64,000 bases of DNA, taken from assembly GCA_004352715.1 (NCBI GenBank), contig SCFE01000114.1:129086-193085 (forward strand), written 5' to 3'. The stretch comes from Hofstenia miamia. Its lineage: Eukaryota > Xenacoelomorpha > Acoela. The position numbers and the translations under genes are program-made. Positions 13,920 through 25,043 of this stretch are shown here, one piece after another. Under the pieces are notes generated by a model that was not told the DNA's origin, did not search any database, and saw only the letters and a program-made list of their open reading frames with translations. Numbering within the stretch: position 1 is the stretch's first letter; every line of letters begins with the position of its first letter.

Positions 13920-16761
13920 ATGGTTCTATTATTAAAATTTTTGAGGTTTTTGTTAAGAATCAACTACATAGAGTTTGTGAACTTATGATAATTGTGACAA
14001 AATCTCTAAAGCCAGCCCATAAACTTGAATATGAACTTAATCCCAAAATATTTGAATCACTGTGGATAGAAATAAAATCAATAGAGAACTGTTTCCAAAA
14101 AGATTTGATAAATGTACCTTATAATCCAAATAAAAATTATCTAGTCAAATATTTAAATTATAAAATAAATGAAATATCTGAAATATGTAATGATTATAAC
14201 TCTCTAAATATATTTGGTGACTTTAATATTAATTACTTTAACTCTTATGAATGAAATTCTATAAATGAATTGTCTGCTACTTGTAATCTTTATTGTGTAA
14301 ATACAATTTTTCCAACTTGCATGAACAATTTAATTGATTAATTTTTTACTAATTCTGAAATTTCTTTCAAATCTTTAATGTTTGAATCATTTAGTGATCA
14401 TGCACTGTGTACATATATAGTAACAAAACTACTAAAAGCAAGCACTTTAAAATCATACATGCAAAAGACTATTTATCTTACTCAGATGAAAAAATGGAAA
14501 AGGCCCTAAAAAATACCTCATTTAACTATATTTACATATTAAATTCTGGACCTCAAATGATTACTTACATTGCAAAAGAAATCTACAAAGCATTAAACAC
14601 TGTTGCACCAAATAAGAAGCAATGGGTTAAGCTTAAAGCAATTAAATTGACTTCTTCAAACACTGACAATAATCAATTCCATGAACTGTTATCAATTAAA
14701 TTAGAATTATCTGATTTTACAAAATCTGATCCAACAAATACTAATTGAACCAATTTTGAAAAATCAAAGAAAGTAATTAAGCCATTAAGAACAAAAAATT
14801 TAGCTAAAGCTCAGCAAAAATTCTTTAATCAATTAAATTCTACTTGAGAAAAATGGTGATACATCCATAAATTTATTAGAAAATCTAAAGGTCTTTCATC
14901 TGAAATAAATGAATTAAGCATCAATAATACAACCATAGCAGACAAAACTCAAATACTAAATCATTTAAATTCAACATTCAAACAATTTGACATTTCAATT
15001 TTCCACTCTGATAATCTCAAGCAATCAAGACAATTTTCCTTTAGACTTCCTACAATCAATGAATTTGAAAAATGTTAAAAAACTTGATACCAACAAACTA
15101 ACCTCTTCTTATAATTTTCCATTTATCATTATTAAACATTTTTTCCTCTTTTTGGAAAACAATTGTTAGTCACATTTAATCAATGTATTATTGATTGTGA
15201 ATTTCAAAACTTACTAAAAAATCAGATATAACTCCTATATATAAAAAGATGACAACCTAAATGCAAAAAATTATAGATGCATTTGTATTTCACATCCTTT
15301 AGCAAACTCTTTGAAAAACTGTTTTATATTCAAATAAATGCATTCCTAAAATCTGAAAACATCCCATCAAATAAGCAATTTGGTTTTCATGTTGGGTATA
15401 GTACTGAGGACACAATTTAATCAATCACACAACAAATTAAGTCTATTATATCTCATAATAAATCCAGTAGTGTAGCATTACTAGACTTAATTAGAGCATT
15501 CAATTCAATGAATTTCAATATCTTGCAAGACAAGCTTATAAATTATAATTTGAGTGCTAACTCAATTAATTTAATATTGAACTTCTTAAAAAATAGACAG
15601 CAGCATGTAATATTGTACAGTAAATAATCAAGTTATATTAGGACTGAAAGTGGTATACCCCAAGGTATTGTACTTTGCCCTATTTTATCTGCAATTTTTG
15701 TAAATAATATAATAAAGCATGTTAAACACAGTGACATGCACCAATATGCTGATGACACATGCCTAATAAATACTACAGAAAATGTTTTTAAGGCTCCAAA
15801 AAACCTCCAAACAGATATAGAAAAATTAAACAATTATTTTAGAAATAATCAACTGAAACTAAATATTCACTAAACACAATTTATAATTTTCTCACTGAAG
15901 GCACAAAGAAACCTAATAAGTGATATAAAACTTAAAATAAATAATAAGCCAATAAAGCAAAGTGAGTCAGTCAGCTATTTAGGAGTGGAGTAGATAATAA
16001 ATTAAAATTTGAAAAATTTCTACTGAATATGATTCAAAAAATGACTGCAGGCATTGGATATCTTTATCACTTCAATGCAATATCAAGCAATTGTCATAAA
16101 CAATAATATATGCTTTCTGTTTGTCTCATCTTCAATACTATTCCTTTCTCTTAACTAACCAAATTCAAAACATTGTATGCTTCTTTCAAAGACATTTAAT
16201 TGGTGTATAAAAACTCTAAACTTTCCACAAAAGCTTGATGAAGCATCAATATATTGTAATAAATATAAAATATTATTGCTGTTCTACCAAATTCATCTTC
16301 ATATGCTATCTATCTTATTTAAATTCAAATTTCTACAAACATCTCTCTTTTTCCTTAATGACTAAATTAAATGAGTAATTGCAAAATTTCTGTGTTTAGA
16401 TAAAAATCCTAATGACTTCCATGAGATATCAAATAAAATGGGGAATAATTTAGATTATGAAATGTGAATGGAAAAAACTATAAAACATTTAGAAAAAAAT
16501 TGAAACAATTTCTTTTAATATAACAATATACATTAGGTGATGGTAATACACTTTATGCATTTGAAACATACATCCAACACTTAGCACCTACACAAACACT
16601 TAAATAAGCATTGATTATATTATTATATATGTGTCACATATGAATTTGTAGTTAATTATTTGTTTATATTTTATTTTATTTGCCATGTTTTAGTTTGTAG
16701 ATTTTTTGTATACATATATTAAGCAATAAATTTGATTTGATTCTTATTATTATTATTATTG
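13920..16761 (+). pseudogene. LINE C: endonuclease plus reverse transcriptase, decayed, with (ATT)n tail
   Basis: A 5'-truncated LINE follows LINE B in the same orientation. An APE-type endonuclease is recognisable: SLWIEIK near 14060, IFGDFNINYF near 14211-14240 and FSDHALC near 14390-14410. A linker follows, then the RT: TPIYKK near 15230, FGFHVGYSTED near 15379-15412, motif A LLDLIRAFNSMN near 15479-15515, motif B GIPQGIVLCPILSAIF near 15653-15700 and motif C QYADDT near 15743-15760. The catalytic Asp pair survives, but numerous stops and frameshifts split the frame. The element ends in an A-rich 3' UTR and a TTATTATT tail at 16744-16761. It would copy its own RNA into target DNA in the nucleus; this copy cannot. 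Confidence 0.9.
16744..16761 (+). repeat. (TTA)n LINE 3' tail
   Basis: A short TTA microsatellite sits exactly at the 3' end of LINE C, as in CR1-like elements, which end in short tandem repeats rather than poly(A). Confidence 0.75.
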
Positions 16762-16764
16762 TTA

Positions 16765-17362
16765 AGTTAACTAAGTGAACCACTAGTACTATGACATTAT
16801 AGAGTAGATACATCATGATGACAAGATTCTCTCAGCACAACACACAAGAGAAGATGTTAATCATTTAGAAAAATTTCAAAGATCATATTCTTGTTAATAA
16901 AACAACATGCAAATTACAAGTCTCCCTTAATTCTATGCAAAATTTGGCATACCTCTTTTAAACTTAGAATTTGGATCTTTTTCATTCTTACTCTTGGATT
17001 CATGAAATATTTAGTAACAACTTTGCATGTAATGTATCAAATTTACCAATGTGATTTATTTCAAAAATCTAAAAAAAATTATATAAATGAAATATAAGCA
17101 ATAAGTAAGCACACAATCCTGACAAATGAAAACCAAATAAGTTTTTCAACTTGGTAACTGACAATTACAACACCAAATTGAAGTTTTCTTGCCTTCTTTC
17201 ATTGGCAATTTCCAACAGCTCTTCCAATTTATTAGATTTTGAACCATAGAAGAGCTGCCAGATGGAAAGTATGAATTTTTAGAAATAATTTCTCAAAATA
17301 AAATTCTTTTATGTAGTGCTAATAGGAAGTGTCTATTATCAAAATTCAAATCAAAAGACTAT
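16765..17362. other. CpG-poor DNA, possible LINE C-terminal debris
   Basis: Around 16850-16990 a plus-strand frame resembles the C-terminal part of a LINE (LEKFQRSY), but it is too short and broken to assign. Confidence 0.3.
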
Positions 17363-17657
17363 CTAAAATACACATAGCTTGAATAATTTATTTGCAACAT
17401 AAATGATAAATAAATCATTTACATATGGAAAATCTTTTAACATTGCATAAACACAACATTGGCTATAATGAGACATCTGTTTAATGGCATCTATTGCATA
17501 GTTCAAAATATTATAAAATGTGAATGATTTAATGTTTGCAAGTTGCAAAACCAATTGTTTTGCTCTTGTATGCATTGGCAATGAAATCTGTGCATTTTTT
17601 TCTTGGTCAGTTATGAATACACATTGCACAAAAAATGAGCTTCACACTTACCTGTAA
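17363..17657 (-). repeat. Unidentified coding-like repeat, copy 1 (inverted relative to 53.1 kb)
   Basis: On the minus strand an 88-codon frame (start codon GTG, not ATG) runs from 17629 to 17363. Part of the same sequence occurs in the opposite orientation at 53103-53215, with about 42 bp missing there. The peptide contains RAKQLVLQLANIKSF and several His and Cys residues. I do not recognise it; a transposase or retroelement fragment is plausible. Both copies stop at a 1000-N gap, which is what assembly collapse at a repeat would produce. Confidence 0.55.
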
Positions 17658-18657
17658 NNNNNNNNNNNNNNNNNNNNNNNNNNNNNNNNNNNNNNNNNNN
17701 NNNNNNNNNNNNNNNNNNNNNNNNNNNNNNNNNNNNNNNNNNNNNNNNNNNNNNNNNNNNNNNNNNNNNNNNNNNNNNNNNNNNNNNNNNNNNNNNNNNN
17801 NNNNNNNNNNNNNNNNNNNNNNNNNNNNNNNNNNNNNNNNNNNNNNNNNNNNNNNNNNNNNNNNNNNNNNNNNNNNNNNNNNNNNNNNNNNNNNNNNNNN
17901 NNNNNNNNNNNNNNNNNNNNNNNNNNNNNNNNNNNNNNNNNNNNNNNNNNNNNNNNNNNNNNNNNNNNNNNNNNNNNNNNNNNNNNNNNNNNNNNNNNNN
18001 NNNNNNNNNNNNNNNNNNNNNNNNNNNNNNNNNNNNNNNNNNNNNNNNNNNNNNNNNNNNNNNNNNNNNNNNNNNNNNNNNNNNNNNNNNNNNNNNNNNN
18101 NNNNNNNNNNNNNNNNNNNNNNNNNNNNNNNNNNNNNNNNNNNNNNNNNNNNNNNNNNNNNNNNNNNNNNNNNNNNNNNNNNNNNNNNNNNNNNNNNNNN
18201 NNNNNNNNNNNNNNNNNNNNNNNNNNNNNNNNNNNNNNNNNNNNNNNNNNNNNNNNNNNNNNNNNNNNNNNNNNNNNNNNNNNNNNNNNNNNNNNNNNNN
18301 NNNNNNNNNNNNNNNNNNNNNNNNNNNNNNNNNNNNNNNNNNNNNNNNNNNNNNNNNNNNNNNNNNNNNNNNNNNNNNNNNNNNNNNNNNNNNNNNNNNN
18401 NNNNNNNNNNNNNNNNNNNNNNNNNNNNNNNNNNNNNNNNNNNNNNNNNNNNNNNNNNNNNNNNNNNNNNNNNNNNNNNNNNNNNNNNNNNNNNNNNNNN
18501 NNNNNNNNNNNNNNNNNNNNNNNNNNNNNNNNNNNNNNNNNNNNNNNNNNNNNNNNNNNNNNNNNNNNNNNNNNNNNNNNNNNNNNNNNNNNNNNNNNNN
18601 NNNNNNNNNNNNNNNNNNNNNNNNNNNNNNNNNNNNNNNNNNNNNNNNNNNNNNNNN
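17658..18657. other. Assembly gap (1000 N)
   Basis: Round-number placeholder of unknown true size. CpG content changes sharply across it: depleted to the left, normal to the right. Confidence 1.
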
Positions 18658-19044
18658 CTAGTCTTCCTACTATGCTCGCCCGCAAGACATTCAAAATGGG
18701 CAGTTATATTGTGTGTTAAGCAAGGAGACCCAGTGTCATCCTTACTACCGCATCTCACAAGGTTGGTTTGATTGTTGATAGAGCACCTCATGGCTATGAC
18801 CATTATACATTATTCATGCAAGTCAATTATCTTCATTTATCCAAATATAAATACCTTCATTTCGTCAAATTTGCTTTTCACTGCTTGATGTATTTGGAAT
18901 TAACTAACCATATGTATCAGCATGTCTTCAGACATCAGTGAACTTGAAACTTAACATAATTTCCTTTCTTTTATGAGAACATATTGCTACACAGTGACAC
19001 ATAAAATCATATGCTATTATTCTTTTTCTTTCCATAATTTACGC
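18658..19044. other. Unassigned DNA
   Basis: No gene or repeat recognised between the gap and the LINE fragment that follows. Confidence 0.5.
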
Positions 19045-19400
19045 TAATGTGACACTCAAATCGTGGAATTCAGTGGTCTCTAAGTTTTATAGAAAACTAA
19101 TTGTACATAAAATGCTTTCTGTGGTACAGCCCCAAAGACCCCAACTAGGCAATCCTAGCATCATCAAGCACATATTGTGCGTTCTGCTTACTGCTCCTAG
19201 TGTTCAACTACTATTGGGACTACTTCAACTTTCTTCAACATTAACAATCTCTCTCTATTTCGTCTGCCAACTCTATAATTCTTACTCTTAAAAACTATTT
19301 CCCTTGATACTGTTATGTTTATTACTATTAACACTCTATCAGTTTCATCTAGAAAAATGATTTCGATTTTCTGTGTTTAGAAATCATGTGGTATTTTCAT
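19045..19400 (-). pseudogene. R2/NeSL-like LINE, 3' end of endonuclease domain (fragment 1 of this clade)
   Basis: Reading leftwards from about 19360, the minus strand encodes ETDRVLIVINITVSRE, then KKVEVVPIVV near 19210, and in another frame LGAVSR near 19190. In LINEs with a restriction-like endonuclease, the PD...D nuclease motif is followed by a Lys/Glu-rich helix and a VVPIVVGALG signature close to the C-terminus. This copy keeps the order but is frameshifted and has Asn in place of the expected Asp. A related fragment lies at 36985-37650 on the same strand; the fragment at 60006-60597 is the other end of the same kind of element. Confidence 0.65.
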
Positions 19401-19420
19401 TTCATCATTATTTATAATTA

Positions 19421-19423
<3 letters not shown>

Positions 19424-19453
<30 letters not shown>
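19424..19453. repeat. (TA)n microsatellite
   Basis: Perfect TA repeat, 15 units. Confidence 0.95.
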
Positions 19454-19457
<4 letters not shown>

Positions 19458-21019
19458 TTTCCTCTTTTCCTTGTCACAAATTTCTTTTGGCGTACGACCC
19501 TCAGCTCCGGAAATCCTTTAGTTCCCAAAATATGTGAAGGCTTTCCTCAGCCGTTATTTTTCCTAATATTATCATTTGTTTCTATTCTCTACCTGAATGC
19601 TCCACTCAATCAATGTCTTAATATCAAACTCAAGAAAGCACCCAAAAACTCAATAACAGTTCCAACAAACTCAATGCTGAATACCGAAAGCGCCTCATCA
19701 AATGTTGTCATCGCCTACTTATACCTTATCCTCTAAGACTTCCCAAGGATGTCACAAAAACACAGGAACATTGGGTTAAAACTACTCCTTTGCCTTACTC
19801 ACTCGTCTTTTTCTTCAAATACAAAACACACAGCCCTCAACAAAACTTTTTCCAAAACTAAAAAATCTACTGAATCTTGTACATCTACTCTTTAAATTGC
19901 TGCCAATATTCTAAAACACGTCAGCTCTTACAACCTTCTCTCCAACCAAGTCAGTTCTATGCACTCCTATCCTTTCATTACATCAAGCATGGCATAAACA
20001 AGATCAGCCATTACCCAAAAGGACTCCATCGTCATCAAACCTGATCATATTATTGCTCTAAGTTCAAACAATCCCCAAGGCAAAGCTGAAGATTTCCATT
20101 GATCACATTTATTTGTAGTTCCCTCAACGCTGTATCCATTTTCTTGAGATTACACTTCACTTTCATGTTTTAAAACTTTGAAGAGACCTTCTAATTAAGC
20201 AGTTCAGTAAAATCATTAAGAGCATTTGCTAATCAATATCAGCATGTCAGTCATTACTTTGTTACCCTTCAATATTTCCAATTTCAAGTCCAAATAATTA
20301 TGCTTCAATTAAAGAGGATCAGAAAATGAAGTTATTAAGCACATTGAAAAGTTTGATAAAAATCGGAGTAATTTTTAGAGAATTTTGCACGACACATTCT
20401 GGATGCCAGTCTCTTACAACTTGTCAATGCCGGTCTAAGCATGCTAAGAGTATGTATCATCTGCCGTATCCGAGTTGAGATATTCCAACCATATTTTAGA
20501 TTGGTAAATATAATATCCTATAATAAAAAACATTGAATCAAATAATGTCCTAGATACAATTGAAAACTTGTTCACAATGGTCGCGTCCTTGCAGGATTAT
20601 ATATTCTAGATGAATAGTTGTGTTCTATAAAACATGGTATTTGAAATATTGAAAAAAAACACGGAAAATTTTTTTGGTATGCCTCTGAGGCTTGGGTTCC
20701 TCCATTGATTCACCGCTAAGAAAAAAGCGAGGGAGCCTCTGAATCTCAATAACTTACTGTCGCACGTAACAAACAAAGAAATAATAGTGTACCTAAGTGA
20801 CAAGTTTAGAAGCAATTTTGTAATCAGGGATTACACTCATCATTATGAGGTGACGATGAGGCACTCAATATGGACACCTACCAAATTCAGCCTTATTCAT
20901 TGTAGTTGAGCATAGCATTTGTGCTTCTCTGCTGCCATGCAATGACTTTATCTCAGATTATTATCCAGATGTATGTACGATTGCATACATTACTTACAAG
21001 AATTAAAACGCTTAAAATT
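19454..21019. other. Unassigned DNA, CpG-normal
   Basis: 19600-20100 is unusually C-rich on the plus strand and has a loosely open frame (around 19640-19790), but no motif can be named. The rest shows nothing recognisable. Confidence 0.45.
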
Positions 21020-21477
21020 GTATATAATGCAAGCTAGTGTTCAAGGCAGCTTTGATTAATCTCAATTGAAGTTTGGTTTGAAAACAGCAACATGTCACCA
21101 AAACAAACTAAAATATGTGTGCTTTCACACATAACTAGCTAGTAAGTAGTGAGAAAACTAAATAATTTGCAATGCATTAGTTGTTATGCGGCAAAACAGT
21201 TACATTTAACAAACCATTAAATCGTTTTAATTTAACGTTAAAATCTAAACATGTAGTCAGTCATTGTTGACAACGTTATTGAATGACCCGACGTGACCCG
21301 ACTTAAATAAATAAACCTTCCACCCGACCAACCCGAACGGGGGATCTGATAAAGAGTTGACCCACCTCGACCCGTTTCCACTCCTGCTTGAATTGTTTTC
21401 GCCGAAGCAGAAGCATTTTCCGTTTATGCCTGCAACAGTTTTGCTGAAATTTTCGAGAAGAATATTTCTGTAATCTG
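21020..21477 (+). repeat. Direct repeat, copy 1, with ACCCGA-rich core
   Basis: About 458 bp are repeated in the same orientation at 23040-23572 with scattered substitutions. The core (21286-21380) is distinctive: GACCCGA/ACCCGA motifs recur (for example 21287, 21297, 21322) in otherwise AT-rich DNA. The two copies end together after TCTGTAATCTG and then diverge. No coding capacity or terminal inverted repeat is visible. It may be a nonautonomous transposon or an old segmental duplication. Confidence 0.8.
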
Positions 21478-22371
21478 GAGTAATTCTCTAAATTTTCTAC
21501 AACATTATATTTAGTTCAATGAAATTTTCACTAAGATTAACCGTACAGACTCACTTACTTCTTGGAATTTGAATTATAAAACATTTTAGGAGAAAAATTA
21601 AAGATTACTTATTGAAAGAAAAATTACTATTGGGCATACCCAATAAATTTTATATATGGGCACAATATATTCAATATTTGTGCTTCTAAATAATTGGGTA
21701 TATTTTCTGAGTATATATATATATATATATATATGTATGTTTGTAGTGTTTCATATTTGCTTTTGCGGGCATGAGATGCGATTGGATATGAAAATTTTTT
21801 GCCTGGACGAAGTTGATATTTCATTAAGATATAGAATTTGTTTCCACCACAGGAAAAAAATAATAATAATAATAATAATTTTGAAATCACAAGCAAGATT
21901 TGAAAATATAATTAATATTTTTATTAGCAGCAAAAATATTTTTTCAATATTTAAAACTTAAGCATTTTTAACTAGTGTAATATTCGAATTATTCCTGTCA
22001 ATATAATATGGGTACGTGTTGAAAAATATAAATAATGACATATCAAAGGAATGCTTAGAAGACGTGAAATTTCCAATAATTAGATTCTAATATTCCCAAA
22101 ATTATTAAATGAAAATAATTTTTTAGATCATTGAATGATGCACGGTTTAATGATTTAGTTTTTGTTATTCTTAAGGGAATAACATCCAATGATTTCAAAA
22201 ATGGAATGATATTTTTCAATATTTCTTATATAAATGAACAAAGTTTAGGTTTTGCAAAATTTATTGTCAAGACATTTGAAAAAATTTCAGGTTTAAAATT
22301 TTCTGTATATATTTAGTGAAAAACATGAATGTATACCGAAGTTGGATGTGAATTTTCCATATACATGTACT

Positions 22372-22408
<37 letters not shown>

Positions 22409-23039
22409 GGAAAAGCAAAAACCGAAATCTTAGGATTTTGAGAATTCAGTATGAGTTTAATTTTTAATAAATTATATCAAAAATAGTCTCAGAGAAATGA
22501 AATTCTCATTGCAATATATATTTAAATATATTCAGAAATTTTACAAATCTGTTAAAATTTTGTTGACCCTCTAAGATTATGAATTATTTACTATTACAAT
22601 TGTTGTGGTATCCTTTAATTATATTATTTTAATTAGAGATTTGATATTTGATTCAGTACATCACAATTAGTGCAAATATATAAACGTATACATTGTTATG
22701 CATTTCATTAAATATCATGTCAAATTTTCTGAATCCGACCCAAACCGATCTAAATGATATTTAGACCCCATCCGACCTGTCCTTCTAAATTGGCACCGAC
22801 TTCGTCATTTGTGGCCGTAGAAGGAATTACTAATTTCAGCAAATATTTAAAATGCCTAAGACCAATTCAAAAACTAAAAACTAAGAAAATCAATAAATAG
22901 TAAGAAAATCTTCAGATCAGCACCTGGTCATTTAGGAAACTAGCTTGCAATCAAACCGATATCGATCTCTTCACATGCCAAAAAATTAGTCGAAGCAGGC
23001 TAAAATCTGAAAAATCTGTTTTATGTGTTTTATGGAGTG
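21478..23039. other. Spacer between direct repeats, with microsatellites
   Basis: No gene supported. It holds (TA)n at 21712-21734 and 22373-22408 and (TAA)n at 21860-21880. A second ACCCGA-like stretch (CCGACCCAAACCGA) lies near 22736-22750. Open frames here are short and uninformative. Confidence 0.6.
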
Positions 23040-23572
23040 CAAGCTAGTGTTCAATTCAGCTTTGATTAATCTCAATTGAAGTTTGGTTTGAAAACAACAT
23101 GTCACCAAAGCAAACTAAAATATATGTGCTTTCACACATAACTAGCTAGTCAGTAGTGAGAAAACTNTAAATTGAATAAAGAGCCAAATACTTCAAGGCT
23201 TTATTGCAGATCAGCGGATTCTGATATATAAACATATTTTTTCTACGCAACANAAATAATTTGCAATGCATTAGTTGTTATGCGGCAAAACAGTTACATT
23301 TAACAAACCATTAAATCGTTTTAATTTAACATTAAAACCTAAACATGTAATCAGTAATTGTTGACAACGTTATTGAATGACCCGACATGACCCAACTTAA
23401 ATAAATAAACCTTCCACCCGACCAACCCGAACGGGGGATCTGATAAAGAGTTGACCCACCTCGACCCGTTTCCACTCCTGCTTGAATTGTTTTCGCCGAA
23501 GCAGAAGCATTTTCCGTTTATGCCTGCAACAGTTTTGCTGAAATTTTCGAGAAGAATATTTCTGTAATCTGT
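23040..23572 (+). repeat. Direct repeat, copy 2, interrupted by an N-bounded insert
   Basis: Second copy of the 21020-21477 repeat. It is interrupted at 23167-23253 by an 85-bp stretch with a single N at each end. That stretch matches the left arm of the MITE at 24045. The interruption is probably a scaffolding artefact rather than a true insertion. Confidence 0.8.
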
Positions 23573-23598
23573 ACGATGACAAATTTGAATTTTGCAAT

Positions 23599-23601
<3 letters not shown>

Positions 23602-23629
<28 letters not shown>
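23602..23629. repeat. (TA)n microsatellite
   Basis: Perfect TA repeat just outside direct repeat copy 2. Confidence 0.95.
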
Positions 23630-23632
<3 letters not shown>

Positions 23633-24044
23633 ATATTTATAATAAAATGTGGAACTTAAGTGCCTAATAGGATGCATTTGACATTTCATATTTAATAGAT
23701 GAGAACCTTTTTCTTTTTAAAAAAATTTAAATTCATATTTAAGAGATTCATTCATAAACGCACATCAATAGAATATCCCTAAGGTGTACAAAAGGAAACC
23801 TCTGTAAAATAAATTTAATAAATCAAATTTGTATATATTCTCAACGTTAAAAATCGTCAAGAAAACATTTTAAGTAGACATAAAACAATGGAAATTCAAA
23901 ATTAAAGACACCAGTGCTGCCTAACTGGATAGTTCTTACGACTTAGTAAATTAATGGATTTTGTCCATTTCTTCAATTAGATATCGCAATCAAATTTTAA
24001 GTTTCTCAGAGTTTTCAAATTTGTTAAATAGATTAAAGAGCCAA
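23630..24044. other. Unassigned AT-rich DNA
   Basis: Nothing recognised. Confidence 0.5.
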
Positions 24045-24379
24045 ATACTTCAAGGCTTTATTGCAGATCAGCGGATTCTGATATATAAACATATTTTTTC
24101 TACGCAACAATGTATATAACGTCATCTAGAACGTAAAGTTAAATTCTAAATGTTACTACATTTTATAGATCTAAACCCTAACCCAAGTCACAACTTGAGG
24201 TTTCTTAAACCTAAACCCTATAACCTAAACCTACAACCTAAATTATTCAGTATTTTATAGACCTATACCTAAAAAATGAATTTTTAACAATTGATGATGT
24301 AAACCCTTAGCATGTTATTGACGTCACTTTGGCTTTTAGAAATCAGAGTCCGTTGATCTGCAATAACGCCTACTTCAAT
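24045..24379. mobile_element. MITE-like element with inverted terminal repeats
   Basis: The left arm (24045-24082, centred on TTATTGCAGATCAGCGGATT) is matched in inverse orientation by the right arm (24342-24379, ATCAGAGTCCGTTGATCTGC and onward), with a few mismatches. This gives an element of about 335 bp with 35-40 bp inverted ends and no coding capacity, the form of a miniature inverted-repeat transposable element. It lies about 90 bp past a splice donor, so inside an intron of the minus-strand gene at 24473-25036. A second left-arm fragment is at 23168-23252. The outer boundaries and any target duplication are uncertain. Confidence 0.7.
24172..24246 (+). repeat. Interstitial telomere-like CCTAA(A) array
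   Basis: AAACCCTAACCC is followed by several degenerate AAACCTA units (AAACCTAAACCCT, TAACCTAAACCTA, CAACCTAAA). The first units match the metazoan TTAGGG telomere repeat read on the minus strand. It is short and degenerate and lies in the core of the MITE-like element. Confidence 0.5.
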
Positions 24380-24472
24380 ATGTGATAAACATAATACTAA
24401 AAATTTAAAAGGAGTAGTTGCTTTTAAATGCAGGTCAATTAATACATGGTAATTTTAGAACAGACTACTTAC

Positions 24473-25036
24473 TATTTTAGCAGGGATCCATAATGCATTA
24501 ATTTCATTGCAGTCCATCCTTGGGCACAACTGTGATCTCAATTCCTTCATCCCAACTTCCTTACTCTGATTTAACATCTTTAGCTTCATTTTAGGACAAG
24601 ATGGCAACCAATAGTATACAACTTTCTTAGTGCTAGCTTTTTCATCGTACACAAGAAATGGAACCTCAGTCCCTATGAACTTAAGATTGGACTTGTTTTC
24701 ACATTGTGAAATATCCTTCATTAGATGATCGATCTGAAGAGTATTAGTCGGTAGGAATTGGGGTATTATTTGAAAAGGATTTGATTTCTCATTCTCTGTG
24801 AACGTCGTGTTTGCAGAATCAGGGGGTGAAGATATTCCTAAACTATCAATATTTATGCATTCTGAATCATTTTCGCTTCTCTTTGATGATTTTCTTGAGA
24901 AGTTTGGTGAATTTTCGGGTGTTGGCATTCCTTCTATTAACTCCACATCATCATCGTGCATTCCTGTTTTTGGAGGACCTTTTGTGGGTACAGTTTTTCT
25001 CGTTAATTCCATTGCACTATGAAATTTCTGAGGCAT
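24473..25036 (-). CDS. First coding exon of an unidentified minus-strand gene
   Basis: An ATG at 25034-25036 opens 188 codons, ending at a strong donor: the GT of GTAAGT is at 24471-24472, so the exon ends at 24473. Read past the donor, the frame stops 6 codons later at 24455, so splicing is required. The N-terminal half is Ser/Pro/Asp/Glu-rich and probably disordered (MPTPENSPNFSRKSSKRSE near residues 37-55), with several Ser/Thr-Pro sites. The second half looks folded (KFIGTEVPFLVYDE, KKVVYYWLPSCPKMKLKM, then a Cys/Met-rich end). CpG and codon use are normal for a host gene. No family is recognised; a regulatory or adaptor protein is a guess only. Later exons were not found. Confidence 0.65.
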
Positions 25037-25043
25037 TACGTCA
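25036..25043 (-). promoter_or_regulatory. CRE/ATF-like octamer at the start codon
   Basis: TGACGTAA lies directly before and overlaps the ATG of the 24473-25036 exon, with more CG-containing sequence just upstream (AACGTC, 25050-25056). It matches the CREB/ATF consensus, but position alone does not prove function. Confidence 0.25.

Noticed and set aside
24172-24246. True telomere or chromosome end
   Set aside because: Only one or two canonical units; the array is degenerate and embedded in a small inverted-repeat element.
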